Below, piece by piece: positions 43,846 through 52,685 of a DNA stretch of 64,000 bases. The translations under genes were made by a program, and so were the position numbers. The DNA lies in assembly GCF_000379485.1 (NCBI RefSeq), contig NZ_KB902276.1, positions 248,001 to 312,000 of the forward strand. The letters are read 5' to 3'. Each line of letters opens with the position of its first letter. Positions within the stretch are counted from its first letter, which is position 1. A model generated the notes under the pieces. It had not been told where the DNA came from and did not search any database. It saw nothing but the letters and a program-made list of their open reading frames with translations. Source of the DNA: Wenxinia marina DSM 24838. Its GTDB lineage: Bacteria; Pseudomonadota; Alphaproteobacteria; Rhodobacterales; Rhodobacteraceae.

Positions 43846-44304
43846 ATGAGGCTGGCCCGCCGCCTGTGGACCGGCCTGCTGCGGCCGATGCTGCGCCGGC
43901 CGCCCCGGTTGCAGGTCGCGGCGCTCTGCCATCGCGGCGAGGGCGCGGCGCGCGAGATGCTCGTCATCACCAGCCGCGGCACGCGGCGCTGGGTGCTGCC
44001 CAAGGGCTGGCCGATCCGCGGGCTCGACGCCGCCGGCTCGGCCCTGCAGGAGGCGTGGGAAGAGGCCGGCGTGCGCGGCCGCGTGGCGCCGGCTCCGATC
44101 GGCAGCTACACCTATCGCAAGCGCAAGTCCGCCGGCTGGGCGCTGCCGGTGGAGACGCTGGTCTATCCGGTCGCCGTCGAGGCGATGGAGGACAGCTTTC
44201 CCGAGGCGGGCCAGCGGACGCTGCGCTGGGTCCCCCCGCGCGAAGCGGCGCAGATGGTGGACGAGCCGAGCCTGCGGACCCTTCTGGAGGAGTTCGGGCG
44301 TTGA
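43846..44304 (+). CDS. NUDIX hydrolase
   Basis: A protein of 152 residues. The Nudix box is a variant: KGWPIRGLDAAGSALQEAWEEAGV, of which LQEAWEEAGV holds the metal-binding Glu residues. Its PKGWP start resembles diadenosine/diphosphoinositol-polyphosphate type members in alphaproteobacteria. It would cleave a nucleoside diphosphate linked to another moiety. It is followed 46 bases later by the PiT permease gene, so a link to phosphate metabolism is possible. Confidence 0.85.
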   Translation: MRLARRLWTGLLRPMLRRPPRLQVAALCHRGEGAAREMLVITSRGTRRWVLPKGWPIRGLDAAGSALQEAWEEAGVRGRVAPAPIGSYTYRKRKSAGWALPVETLVYPVAVEAMEDSFPEAGQRTLRWVPPREAAQMVDEPSLRTLLEEFGR

Positions 44305-44350
44305 AGTTCCGGACGCGGACCGGTACGGGGCCGGACCCGGAGGAGACGCC

Positions 44351-45838
44351 ATGACCGACAGCAGGGACTTCGAGGCCCGCCACCTCGAGACGCTCGACCG
44401 CGACCTCGGCCGGTTCTCGAACCTCGAGATCGCGACCAGCTATGCCGGCCGGCCCGCCGTCGGCTTCGGCATCGCCTTCCTGTTCGTCGCGGTCGCCGCC
44501 CTCGCCGCCGGGCTTTTCTTCCAGCAATCGCCGAACACGGTGATCGTCGCCGTCGCGGCCGCCATCGGCGCCTACATGGCGCTGAACATCGGCGCCAACG
44601 ACGTCGCGAACAACATGGGGCCAGCCGTCGGCGCGCGGGCGCTGACGATGGGCGGCGCCATCGCCATCGCCGCGGTGTGCGAGACGGCGGGCGCGCTCCT
44701 CGCCGGGGGCGACGTGGTCGGGACCATCGCCAAGGGCATCATCGACGTGGACAGCCTCGGCTCGTCCCGCACCTTCGTCTGGGCGATGCTGGCCGCGCTG
44801 CTGTCCTCGGCGATCTGGGTGAACCTCGCGACCTGGATCGGGGCGCCGGTCTCGACCACGCACTCGGTCGTGGGCGGGGTGATGGGCGCCGGGATCGCCG
44901 CAGCGGGGTTCGGCGCGGTGTCGTGGCCGACGATGGGGGCGATCGCGCTCAGCTGGGTCGTCTCGCCGCTCCTCGGCGGGACGGTCGCGGCGGGCGTGCT
45001 GTGGTTCATCAAGGCGCGGATCATCTACCGCGACGACAAGATCGCCGCCGCGCGGGTCTGGGTGCCGGTGCTGACGGGCCTGATGGGTGGCGCCTTCGCC
45101 ACCTACATCGTGATGAAGGGGCTGAAGTCGGTGATCGACGTCGGCTTCGGCGCGGCGCTCTTCATCGGACTGGTCGCCGGCGTCGGCATCGGCGCGATAA
45201 TGGTGCCGGTGGTGCGCCGCCAGGCGCGGGGGCTGGAGAACCGGAACAAGTCGCTGAAGGTCCTCTTCGCGGTGCCGCTGATCGTGTCGGCCGGCCTTCT
45301 CAGCTTCGCCCACGGCGCGAACGACGTCGCGAACGCGGTCGGCCCGCTCGCCGCCATCGTGCAGGCCTCGGGCAGCGAGGGCGTCGCCGGCACCATCGGC
45401 ATCCCCGCCTGGGTCATGGTGATCGGCGCCTTCGGCATCTCGTTCGGCCTGTTCCTGTTCGGCCCGCGCCTGATCCGCATGGTCGGCGGCGAGATCACCA
45501 AGCTGAACCCCATGCGCGCCTACTGCGTCGCCCTGTCCGCGGCGCTGACCGTCATCGCGGCGAGCTGGCTGGGCCTGCCCGTCAGCTCCACCCACATCGC
45601 GGTCGGCGGCGTGTTCGGCGTCGGCTTCTTCCGCGAATGGCACACCGAGCGGCGGATGCGCGCCGCGCGGCTCGCGGTGCCGAATCCGCCCGCCGTCGCC
45701 GCGGAAGAGCGGGCGAGGCGCAAGCTGGTCCGCCGGTCGCATTTCCTGACCATCGTCGCCGCATGGCTCATCACCGTGCCCGCCGCCGCGATCCTGTCGG
45801 GCGTGCTGTTCCTGATCGTCACGACGCTCGCGGGGTAG
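44351..45838 (+). CDS. inorganic phosphate transporter, PiT family
   Basis: A protein of 495 residues with about 11 helices. The duplicated PiT signature is clear: GANDVANNMGPAVGA in the first half and HGANDVANAVGPLAAI in the second. PVSTTHSVVGGVMGAG and PVSSTHIAVGGVFGVG are the second conserved pair. It is a low-affinity phosphate (or metal-phosphate) symporter. An N-terminal cytoplasmic tail of about 35 residues precedes the first helix. A GGAGGAGACGCC site precedes the ATG. Confidence 0.92.
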   Translation: MTDSRDFEARHLETLDRDLGRFSNLEIATSYAGRPAVGFGIAFLFVAVAALAAGLFFQQSPNTVIVAVAAAIGAYMALNIGANDVANNMGPAVGARALTMGGAIAIAAVCETAGALLAGGDVVGTIAKGIIDVDSLGSSRTFVWAMLAALLSSAIWVNLATWIGAPVSTTHSVVGGVMGAGIAAAGFGAVSWPTMGAIALSWVVSPLLGGTVAAGVLWFIKARIIYRDDKIAAARVWVPVLTGLMGGAFATYIVMKGLKSVIDVGFGAALFIGLVAGVGIGAIMVPVVRRQARGLENRNKSLKVLFAVPLIVSAGLLSFAHGANDVANAVGPLAAIVQASGSEGVAGTIGIPAWVMVIGAFGISFGLFLFGPRLIRMVGGEITKLNPMRAYCVALSAALTVIAASWLGLPVSSTHIAVGGVFGVGFFREWHTERRMRAARLAVPNPPAVAAEERARRKLVRRSHFLTIVAAWLITVPAAAILSGVLFLIVTTLAG

Positions 45839-45841
45839 GCG

Positions 45842-46048
45842 GTGAAGCTGCTGGACCGCGACCACCCCTTCTTCCGCCCGCTGTGGCGGCGGGTCGCGGT
45901 GACGGCCGTCTGCTTCGGCTGGGCCGGGGTGGAGGCGTCCTCGGGCGAGGCGGGCTGGGCGACGATCTTCGTCGGCCTCGGCATCTGGTGCGTGTGGGAG
46001 CTGTTCCTGGCGCGGCCCGGCACCCCTCCGGGCGACAGGGACGGCTGA
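45842..46048 (+). CDS. small membrane protein, DUF3329-like
   Basis: A protein of 68 residues, GTG start at 45842, 3 bases after the PiT stop. LLDRDHPFFRPLWRRVAVTA, then WATIFVGLGIWCVWELF, gives two predicted helices. Small proteins with this HPFFRPLW pattern are common beside other genes in Rhodobacteraceae. Function is unknown. It is probably cotranscribed with the phosphate permease. Confidence 0.7.
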   Translation: MKLLDRDHPFFRPLWRRVAVTAVCFGWAGVEASSGEAGWATIFVGLGIWCVWELFLARPGTPPGDRDG

Positions 46049-46093
46049 CCGTTTCCCCCGCGGAAGATTCCCGTTGCGCGGCGCCGCGGGCTG

Positions 46094-46123
46094 TTGGATA
46101 GGTGTCTGTGAATACGTATGCAA
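46094..46123 (+). promoter_or_regulatory. promoter with LacI-type operator (site 1)
   Basis: TTGGAT (46094-46099) and TATGCA (46117-46122) with a 17-bp spacer form a promoter. GTGAATACGTATGCAA (46108-46123) is a LacI-type palindrome centred on CG and covers the -10. It agrees at 14 of 16 positions with the site at 63373-63388, implying control by the LacI protein at 55167-56195. Confidence 0.58.
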
Positions 46124-46155
46124 AGACGGCGCCCGCCGCCCGACAGGGGACATCC

Positions 46156-47445
46156 ATGACCGACCTTACCGACCTTCCGCCCGGCGTCACCCACCTGCGC
46201 CGCCCGACCCGCGACGCGACCGCCGACACCGGCTCGGTCGCCGAACTGGTGAGCGGCATCCTGGCCGACGTGCGCGACCGGGGCGACGCGGCGGTGGCCG
46301 AGTACGCGCAACGCTTCGACCGGAGCGAGCTGGAGCGGTTCGAGGTCACGGCAGAGGAGCGGCAGGCCGCGCTCGACGCCCTCGACCCGCAGACCCGGGC
46401 CGATACCGAGTTCGCCATCGCCAACGTCCGCCGCTTCGCCGAGGCGCAGCTGGCGACGATGCAGCCCCTCGACATGGAGGCGCTGCCGGGCGTGCACATG
46501 GGCCACCGGGTGATCCCGCTGGAGCGGGTGGGCTGCTACGTGCCGGGCGGACGCTATCCGCTGCTCTCCGCGCCGGTCATGACCATCGTGCCGGCCAAGG
46601 TGGCGGGCGTGGGCGAGGTCATCGCCTGCCTGCCGCCGAACGCGCATCCCGCGATGATCGCCGGCTGTCACCTGTCGGGCGCCGACCGCATCTTCCGCAT
46701 CGGCGGCGCGCAGGCGATCGCGGCGATGGCCTTCGGCACCGAGAGCGTGCCGCGTGTCGACAAGATCGTCGGCCCCGGCAACGCTTTCGTCAACGAGGCC
46801 AAGCGGCAGGTCTTCGGCCCGGTCGGCATCGACCAGCTGGCCGGGCCGTCCGAGATCTACATCCTCGCCGACCATACCGGCGATGCCGAGATGATCGCGA
46901 CGGACCTTCTGGCGCAGGCCGAGCACGACGTGCGCACCCGCGTCGGCCTCATCACCACCGACCGCACCGTCGCCGAGGCGGTGGAGGAGGAGGTCGCGCG
47001 CCAGCTGACCGAGCTCGCCACCGCCGAGACCGCCGCGCAGGCCTGGCGAGATTACGGCGAGATCGCGCTCTGCGACGACGAGGCGGCGATGATCGCCTAT
47101 TCCGACCTGATCGCGGCCGAGCACCTGCAGGTGCACACTGAGGATTCCCACGGGCTGGCGGCGAAGCTGCGCAACTACGGCTCGCTCTTCATCGGCGAGC
47201 TGGCGAGCGTGGTCTATTCCGACAAGTGCTCGGGCACCAACCACACGCTGCCGACGATGGCGGCGGGGCGCTATACCGGCGGCCTCTGGGTCGGCGCCTA
47301 CGTGAAGGTCGCGACCCACCAGTGGCTGACGCCCGAGGGCGTTTCCGCCGTCGCGCCGCCGGCGGTGCGGCAGAGCACCTCGGAAGGGCTGGACGGCCAC
47401 CGGCGGGCGGCGCAGCTGCGGCTGGACCGGCTGCAGAAGGGCTGA
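46156..47445 (+). CDS. histidinol dehydrogenase family protein (probable catabolic polyol dehydrogenase)
   Basis: A protein of 429 residues. HisD features: GCYVPGGRYPLLSAP, GPGNAFVNEAKRQVFG, LAQAEHD (Q and H zinc ligands), AEHLQVHTED (catalytic Glu-His), and [12 protein letters not shown] 46156 is chosen because the longer GTG 46102 form would place the LacI-type operator inside the coding region. Its setting away from his genes and under a catabolic operator suggests oxidation of a small polyol or amino alcohol rather than histidinol. A second, different paralogue lies at 56965-58293. Confidence 0.82.
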   Translation: MTDLTDLPPGVTHLRRPTRDATADTGSVAELVSGILADVRDRGDAAVAEYAQRFDRSELERFEVTAEERQAALDALDPQTRADTEFAIANVRRFAEAQLATMQPLDMEALPGVHMGHRVIPLERVGCYVPGGRYPLLSAPVMTIVPAKVAGVGEVIACLPPNAHPAMIAGCHLSGADRIFRIGGAQAIAAMAFGTESVPRVDKIVGPGNAFVNEAKRQVFGPVGIDQLAGPSEIYILADHTGDAEMIATDLLAQAEHDVRTRVGLITTDRTVAEAVEEEVARQLTELATAETAAQAWRDYGEIALCDDEAAMIAYSDLIAAEHLQVHTEDSHGLAAKLRNYGSLFIGELASVVYSDKCSGTNHTLPTMAAGRYTGGLWVGAYVKVATHQWLTPEGVSAVAPPAVRQSTSEGLDGHRRAAQLRLDRLQKG

Positions 47446-47458
47446 GAGCGGTAGCCGG

Positions 47459-47476
47459 CAGGCGCGGGGGCGCCTG
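47459..47476. terminator. weak terminator-like hairpin
   Basis: CAGGCG-CGGGGG-CGCCTG: a 6-bp stem and 6-nt loop, 13 bases after the hisD-like stop and before the convergent amidase stop. The rest of 47446-47611 shows nothing recognisable. Confidence 0.35.
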
Positions 47477-47611
47477 TCGACCCCCTCTACGCTCGAGCCG
47501 GCGCGACGACCGCGACCTCTGCAGGGTGCTTGAAGAATGACACGTCGGCCCGTCTGCGACGGACCGGCGGGCGGGCTCCGGCCTTTCAGGCAGTGGCAGG
47601 ACAGGAGGCGG

Positions 47612-48958
47612 TCAGACCCCCGGCCGCAGCGCGCCGTGGTCCGTGGCCGCCTCGAAGGCGGCTCCGATCCGCAGAATCGTGGCCTCGTCGCCGGGAAGGC
47701 CCACGATCTGCAGGCCGACCGGCAGGCCGTCCACGAACCCCATCGGCACCGACAGCGCCGGGTGGCCGGTGACGTTGAAGGGCAGCGTCCGCATCGGCGT
47801 CCACGCCGCCCTGCCGTCCGCGAAGGCGGAGAGCGGCGGCGCCGGGGTCAGCGTCGTCGGCGTGACGAGGGCGTCGCAGGTGGCGAGGACGGCGTCGATC
47901 TCCGCCCTCAGCCGCACCGCGAGGCGGCGCGCCCGGGCCGTGTCCTTGCCCGTCAGCGCCGCTCCCGCGATCAGGCTCTGCCAGGCCATGCGGCCGTAGC
48001 CGGCGCCGGTGCCGGTGAGGCCCGGATGGCTCTCCAGCGCCTCGGCGTGGATGAGGACGGCGCCCACCGCCTCGGCCAGCGCGATGTCCGGCAGCTCCAC
48101 GATCCCGACCGACGCGCCCTCGAGCGACAGGACCGAGACCGCGTCGTCCGTCCGCTCCAGCACGCCCGGCGCCGCCTCGTCCGAGACCGCCCAGCCGCGG
48201 CCGTAGCCGATCCGCAGCCCCGACAACCCGCGCCCCAGCGCCGGCAACGCCGTGCCCGTCAGCGCCGCGAACATCGCCGCCGCGTCGGGCACGGTCCGGG
48301 CGAGGGGGCCGACATGGTCGAGGCTGGGAGAGAGCGGGTGCACGCCGTCCAGCGGGACGGCGCGATAGGTCGGCTTCAGCCCGACGATCCCGCAATAGGC
48401 GGCGGGGCTGCGCACCGAGCCCCCGGTATCGGTGCCGAGCGCGACGCGCACCAGCCCGCCCGCGACGGCCGACGCGCTGCCGGAGGAGGAGCCGCCGGTG
48501 ATGTGCGCCGCGCTCCAAGGATTGCGGGCGGGCGGGTAGGGGCCGTCGGTCGAGGGGCCGACGAGGGCGAACTCGTAGGTGGCGACCATGCCGAGAGGAA
48601 CCGCGCCGGAGTCCAGCAGGCGCTGAACGGCCGGGGCGGTGGCGGGGGCGGTCCGGTCGACGTGGACGCGGGAGCCGTTGGTGACAGTGGCGCCGGAGAG
48701 GTCGATCAGGTCCTTGATCGCGAAGGGAATGCCTTGCAGCGGTCCCCGGTCGATGCCGGCGGCGAAGTCGGCGTCGGCCGCTCTCGCGGCGGCGAGCGCC
48801 CGCTCTTCCGTGACGTGGACGAAGGCGCGGAGGTCGCCGTTCCGCCGCTCGATCCGGTCGAGATGCGCCCGCGTCAGCGTCTCGGCGGTGAGCGTCCCGT
48901 CGCGCAGCGCCGCGCCGGCCTCGACCAGCGACAGGTCCGGGGCGTCAGTCGCGATCAT
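47612..48958 (-). CDS. amidase (amidase signature family)
   Basis: A protein of 448 residues. The Ser-cisSer-Lys triad region is visible: Lys in FAIKDLIDL, GGSSSGSASAVAGG, and the nucleophile Ser in GTDTGGSVRSPAAYCG. GLKPT follows. It hydrolyses a carboxamide to acid and ammonia. Overlap by 14 bp with a small AtzG/GatC-like gene suggests a heteromeric complex as for AtzE-AtzG. It is the last gene of the long LacI operon. Confidence 0.9.
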   Translation of the reverse strand: MIATDAPDLSLVEAGAALRDGTLTAETLTRAHLDRIERRNGDLRAFVHVTEERALAAARAADADFAAGIDRGPLQGIPFAIKDLIDLSGATVTNGSRVHVDRTAPATAPAVQRLLDSGAVPLGMVATYEFALVGPSTDGPYPPARNPWSAAHITGGSSSGSASAVAGGLVRVALGTDTGGSVRSPAAYCGIVGLKPTYRAVPLDGVHPLSPSLDHVGPLARTVPDAAAMFAALTGTALPALGRGLSGLRIGYGRGWAVSDEAAPGVLERTDDAVSVLSLEGASVGIVELPDIALAEAVGAVLIHAEALESHPGLTGTGAGYGRMAWQSLIAGAALTGKDTARARRLAVRLRAEIDAVLATCDALVTPTTLTPAPPLSAFADGRAAWTPMRTLPFNVTGHPALSVPMGFVDGLPVGLQIVGLPGDEATILRIGAAFEAATDHGALRPGV

Positions 48959-49124
48959 CGCGGGCCTCTGCTCCGGCGTCGGCCCCTTCGGCCTCGCGCA
49001 GGAGGCGGGTGCACCGGTCGAGGTAGCGGGCGATGGCGAGCGCCCCCTCCCGGTCCGCCGCGTCCGGCGTCAGCCCCCGCGCCTCCAGCGCGGCCTCGAA
49101 GTCCGCGTCGGTCAGGTCGCTCAC
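48945..49124 (-). CDS. small AtzG/GatC-like protein (putative amidase partner)
   Basis: A protein of 59 residues with GTG start at 49124 in a GTGA overlap with the RraA-like stop. It begins VSDLTDADFEAALEARGL and continues as a charged helix (EGALAIARYLDRCTRLL). This short, helical layout resembles DUF4089/AtzG proteins, which wrap around amidase-signature enzymes and are encoded next to them. Position directly before and overlapping the amidase gene supports this. Similarity is judged by eye only. Confidence 0.6.
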   Translation of the reverse strand: MSDLTDADFEAALEARGLTPDAADREGALAIARYLDRCTRLLREAEGADAGAEARDDRD

Positions 49125-49819
49125 GTCCGCGCCCTCTCGAACGCCGCCCAGGCGGCCTCGAAGGCGGCGAAGTCGAAGCCCTCGCGGCGAGCGGGGTCCA
49201 GCACCAGCCGCTCCGTCTCCTGCATCTTCGCGATCGCGGCGCCGAGCTGATCCACCACCTCAAGCGGGATCACCACCGCGCCGTGCCGGTCGGCATGGAC
49301 GAGGTCGCCGGGCGCGACGGTCAGGCCGAACACCGTCACCGGCGTGCCGATCTCGCGGACATGGACGAAGCCGTGGCTGGGGCCGATGGAGCCGGCGATG
49401 ACCGGGAAGTCCGGCGCCATGTCTCCCAGATCGCGCATCACGCCGTTGGTCAGCGCGCCGGACATGCCGAAACCCTTGTGAATCGTGGTGTTCACCTCGC
49501 CCCAGTAGGCGCCGATGGCGTCCGGCCCGTCCACGTCCTCGACCACCGCGACCGACGGTTTCGGCGCCTCGGCCATGGCGCGGTAATAGTCCATCCGCCG
49601 CGCGCGGATCATGTCCGCCGGCTCGGTCGGCGGCGCCACGGCGGCGATCTTCGCGGTCACGGCGTAGCCGACGATGGCGCGGGACGTGTCGGAGGCGATC
49701 ACCGTGCCGCGGGTGAAGGCGTCGAAGCCGCGCTTGCCCTGCGCGGTCTCGATGGCGTTGCACACGGTGGGCGTGTCGACGCGGCTCAGGAGCGCGAGCA
49801 GATCGGGGGTCAGGGTCAT
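49121..49819 (-). CDS. RraA family protein (HMG/CHA aldolase or demethylase-like)
   Basis: A protein of 232 residues. SGALTNGVMRDLGDM covers the G-x-x-RD metal/substrate region (the first Asp of the usual DGxxRD is Asn), and GDLVHADRHGAVVIP is the C-terminal hallmark. RraA-fold enzymes split 4-hydroxy-4-methyl-2-oxoglutarate or decarboxylate oxaloacetate, and many are uncharacterised. It would act late in the pathway on a 2-oxo acid. Overlaps its neighbours by 4 bp at each end. Confidence 0.85.
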   Translation of the reverse strand: MTLTPDLLALLSRVDTPTVCNAIETAQGKRGFDAFTRGTVIASDTSRAIVGYAVTAKIAAVAPPTEPADMIRARRMDYYRAMAEAPKPSVAVVEDVDGPDAIGAYWGEVNTTIHKGFGMSGALTNGVMRDLGDMAPDFPVIAGSIGPSHGFVHVREIGTPVTVFGLTVAPGDLVHADRHGAVVIPLEVVDQLGAAIAKMQETERLVLDPARREGFDFAAFEAAWAAFERART

Positions 49820-50508
49820 GCGGCCTCCAGCCAGCGGCGGAGCGCCGCGTTTGTCTCGTCCGGTCTCTCCAGCGTCGGCAGGTGGCCGGCGCCCTCGATC
49901 ACGGTCAGGGTCGAGCCGGGGATCAGCCCGTGCATCAGGGTGTGCCGCTCCACCGGGCAGAGCGCGTCCTTCTCGCCGCAGAGGATCAGCGTCGGCACGG
50001 TCACGGCCCGCAGCGTGTCCTGCTGGTCGGGGCGGTCACGCAGGGCCACGGACTGGCGGACGAACACCTCGGGGCCGAGGTCCATCGCCATGTCCATGCA
50101 CAGGTCCAGCACCTCCTGCCGGCCCGGCCCGTCGGCGAGGTAGTTCGGCTTCATCTCGTCCCGCATCACGGCGCGCAGGCGGCCGGCGCGCGCGGCCTCG
50201 ATCTGGGGCGCCCGGCGGGCCTGCACCTGCGGCGTCTCGGCGCGGGGGTTGGTGTCGAGAAGGGCGAGCCGCTCCACCCGCTCCGACGCCTGCCGCAGCA
50301 CCTCCATCGCGACGATCCCGCCCATGGACAGGCCGGCGAGGGCGAACCGCTCGGGTGCGGCGGCGAGGACCTCCGCCGCGAGCGCCTTCATGCTGTCGTG
50401 GCCGCCAATGGAGGGCACGTGGATCCCGCGCCCCTCCAGCGCCGCGATCTGCGGGCCGAAGAGGCGGGCGTCGCACATCATGCCCGGCAGCAGGACGAGC
50501 GGCGTCAT
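49816..50508 (-). CDS. alpha/beta hydrolase
   Basis: A protein of 230 residues, cytoplasmic. LLPGMMCDARLFGPQ is the oxyanion region; nucleophile Ser is in AGLSMGG; Asp in CGEKDALCP; His in GAGHLPTLERP. It has the layout of the 3-oxoadipate enol-lactonase/esterase-like group. It could open a lactone or ester in the pathway. Coupled by ATGA overlaps on both sides. Confidence 0.86.
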   Translation of the reverse strand: MTPLVLLPGMMCDARLFGPQIAALEGRGIHVPSIGGHDSMKALAAEVLAAAPERFALAGLSMGGIVAMEVLRQASERVERLALLDTNPRAETPQVQARRAPQIEAARAGRLRAVMRDEMKPNYLADGPGRQEVLDLCMDMAMDLGPEVFVRQSVALRDRPDQQDTLRAVTVPTLILCGEKDALCPVERHTLMHGLIPGSTLTVIEGAGHLPTLERPDETNAALRRWLEAA

Positions 50509-51623
50509 GCGAGGCGCGCGCCCTCGGCCATCGCGGCGAGCTTGGCGTAGGCGATGTCGGGATCGACCGCGCCGAAGCCCGCGAAGGTGCCGAAGCCGCA
50601 ATCGCTGCCCGCGATCACGCGGTCGGCGCCGACGATGTCGGTGAAGCGCTGGATGCGCTGCACGATCAGCTCGGGATGCTCGACGAAGTTGGTGGTCGTG
50701 TCGACGACGCCGGGGACCAGCACCTTGTCGCCCGGAATGTCGGCGGCGCGGTCGCGGAACACCGTCCATTCGTGCCCGTGGCGCGGGTTCGACGTCTCGA
50801 ACAGCACGTAGCGGGCCTTCGCGCTCATCAGCGTGTCGAACATCTTGGCCATCGGGATGTCGCAGACATGCGGGCCCTCGTAGTTGCCCCAGCAGATGTG
50901 GATGCGCACCCGCTCCTGCGGGATGTCGGACAGGGCGTGGTTCAGCGCCTCGACGTGGGAGGCGGCGACCTTCACGAACTCCTCGTCGGAGAGATCGGTG
51001 AACAGCATGTGCCGCGACAGGGCGAGGTCGGGGCAGTCGAGCTGCAGGTCGAGGCCGGCGGCGACGATCGTCTCGTACTCGTCCTTCATCGCGTCGGCGA
51101 GCGCGGCAAGGTAGGCGTCCCGCGTCTTGTAGTACCGGTTCTGCAGGAACAGCGAGATGACGCCCGGCGAGGCCGCGTTCATGAAGCCCCGCTCGACCCC
51201 GTGCTCGCGCATCGCGGCCTTGAGGTTGAGGATGTCCTTGGCGAGTTCGCCGTTCTCCTTGGACCGCACCTCGCCCGTGCATTCGGGGCGGGCATATTGC
51301 GGGGTGCCGCCCTCGTCGGCGATCCGCTTGAGGAAGGACGGGAACAGCTTGAGGTCGGCGGGCGCGTTGCGCGGGCCGTCGCCCTCGAAGCCGGTGTAGC
51401 GGTCCTTGACGTAGGTCGCGTAGCTGATCTTCGACGTCTCGCCGTCCGAGACGATGGAAACGCCCGCCTCCTTCTGGCGGCGGACCGTCTCGGTCACCGC
51501 CCTGGCCATCGCGGCGTCGAAGGCTTTCTCGTCGTAGGGCTCGTTCCGTTCGCGGGCGAAGATGAAGTCGACGACCTCCTGCGTGCGGGGCAGGGAGCCG
51601 ACATGGGTGGTGAGGACGCTCAT
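50505..51623 (-). CDS. cobalamin-independent methionine synthase (MetE C-terminal domain) family protein
   Basis: A protein of 372 residues, only the catalytic barrel of MetE and half its full length. Zinc ligands are visible as HxC in IHICWGN and a later Cys in GSDCGFGTFAG. TTHVGSLPR starts the family barrel. Stand-alone proteins of this size include epoxyalkane:CoM transferase, which transfers an alkyl group to a thiol. A methyl or alkyl transfer to or from a thiol is therefore plausible here, but methionine synthesis is unlikely given the operon. Confidence 0.83.
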   Translation of the reverse strand: MSVLTTHVGSLPRTQEVVDFIFARERNEPYDEKAFDAAMARAVTETVRRQKEAGVSIVSDGETSKISYATYVKDRYTGFEGDGPRNAPADLKLFPSFLKRIADEGGTPQYARPECTGEVRSKENGELAKDILNLKAAMREHGVERGFMNAASPGVISLFLQNRYYKTRDAYLAALADAMKDEYETIVAAGLDLQLDCPDLALSRHMLFTDLSDEEFVKVAASHVEALNHALSDIPQERVRIHICWGNYEGPHVCDIPMAKMFDTLMSAKARYVLFETSNPRHGHEWTVFRDRAADIPGDKVLVPGVVDTTTNFVEHPELIVQRIQRFTDIVGADRVIAGSDCGFGTFAGFGAVDPDIAYAKLAAMAEGARLA

Positions 51624-52657
51624 CGCGGGGTCCTTTCGAAATGGCGGTGCAGGAAGGCGATCCAGTTGCCGGCGCAGAGCTTGGCGGTCAGCGCGTCGCC
51701 GAAACCGTGGGCGCGCATCGCCGCGACGAGGGCCGGCAGGTCGGCCGCGCCGGACAGGCCATCGGGCATCGGCGCGCCGTCGAAGTCGGACCCCAGGCCG
51801 ACATGGTCCTCGCCGGCGACCGAGATCATGTGGTCGAGCTGGCGCAGACACGCGTCGATGGTCGAGCGGCGGGTGGTCCAGCCGGCCTCGTCGAGGAAGA
51901 TCGTCCCGAAGTTCAGTCCCACCATGCCGCCCGTCTCGCCCACCGCGCGCAGCTGCGCGTCGGTGAGGTTGCGGGTGGAGGGGGCGACGGCGACCGCGTT
52001 GGAGTGGGTGGCGACGAGGGGGAGGCCGGCTTCGCCCACGTCCCAGAAGCCCTTCATCGTCAGGTGGCTGGTATCTACCACGATCCCGAGCTCGGCGCAG
52101 CGGGCGATCAGGCGCCTGCCGTCCTCGGTCAGCCCCGGCCCGGTGTCGCCGTCGGCGTTCCAGCCGAAGGGCACGCCGTGGCCGAAGATCGTCGGCCGGG
52201 ACCAGACGATGCCGAGCGAGCGCAGGCCCATCGCGTAGAAGGCGTCGAGCGCCAGGAGGTCGGGGCCGATGGCGTCCGCCCCTTCGAGGTGCAGGATGCA
52301 GGCGAGGGGGCCGCCCTCCAGCGCCGCGTTGAGGGCCGCGCCGTCGCGGCAGATGGCAAGGTGCCCCGCCGCCTCCAGCCGCCGCGCGATGCCCGCCTGC
52401 GCGATGGCGGTCTGCAGCGCCACCGCCTCGTCCAGCGGGGCGGGCAGGCGGCCGGCGTACTTGGTCACGTCGAAGGCGGCCGGGTCGAAGGGCGAGCGGT
52501 CGGCGGTCGAGAACAGGGCGAAGAACCCGCCCCGCAGGCCGCCCGCCGCCGCGTCCGGGACGTTCACCATGCCGACGGGACGCGCGAAGTCCGCCACCGG
52601 GTCGGCGCTGCCGGCCCAGAGGCGCCCCAGCGCGTCGTTGTGTCCGTCGAAGATCAA
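51620..52657 (-). CDS. membrane dipeptidase (peptidase family M19)
   Basis: A protein of 345 residues. DGHND (4-8) supplies the first zinc ligands, followed by HLEGAD (bridging Glu), DTSHL, THSNA and GSDFDG, the ordered ligands of renal-dipeptidase-like enzymes. No signal peptide is seen. It hydrolyses dipeptides or similar amide bonds. Together with the amidase it suggests an amide-containing substrate. It starts 28 bases after the small membrane-protein gene. Confidence 0.88.
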   Translation of the reverse strand: MIFDGHNDALGRLWAGSADPVADFARPVGMVNVPDAAAGGLRGGFFALFSTADRSPFDPAAFDVTKYAGRLPAPLDEAVALQTAIAQAGIARRLEAAGHLAICRDGAALNAALEGGPLACILHLEGADAIGPDLLALDAFYAMGLRSLGIVWSRPTIFGHGVPFGWNADGDTGPGLTEDGRRLIARCAELGIVVDTSHLTMKGFWDVGEAGLPLVATHSNAVAVAPSTRNLTDAQLRAVGETGGMVGLNFGTIFLDEAGWTTRRSTIDACLRQLDHMISVAGEDHVGLGSDFDGAPMPDGLSGAADLPALVAAMRAHGFGDALTAKLCAGNWIAFLHRHFERTPR

Positions 52658-52685
52658 GGCCGCGCCTCCGGACGCCGTCTCGCCC

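Noticed and set aside
43967-46153. Open frame of 728 codons on the minus strand opposite the NUDIX and PiT genes
   Set aside because: Its composition is low-complexity (Arg, His, Asp, Gly rich) and it has no family motif. It is a by-product of high GC in the third codon position of the real plus-strand genes.
46102-46155. Longer start (GTG 46102) for the histidinol-dehydrogenase-like gene
   Set aside because: It would place the LacI-type operator and -10 inside the coding region; ATG 46156 gives the normal family N-terminus.
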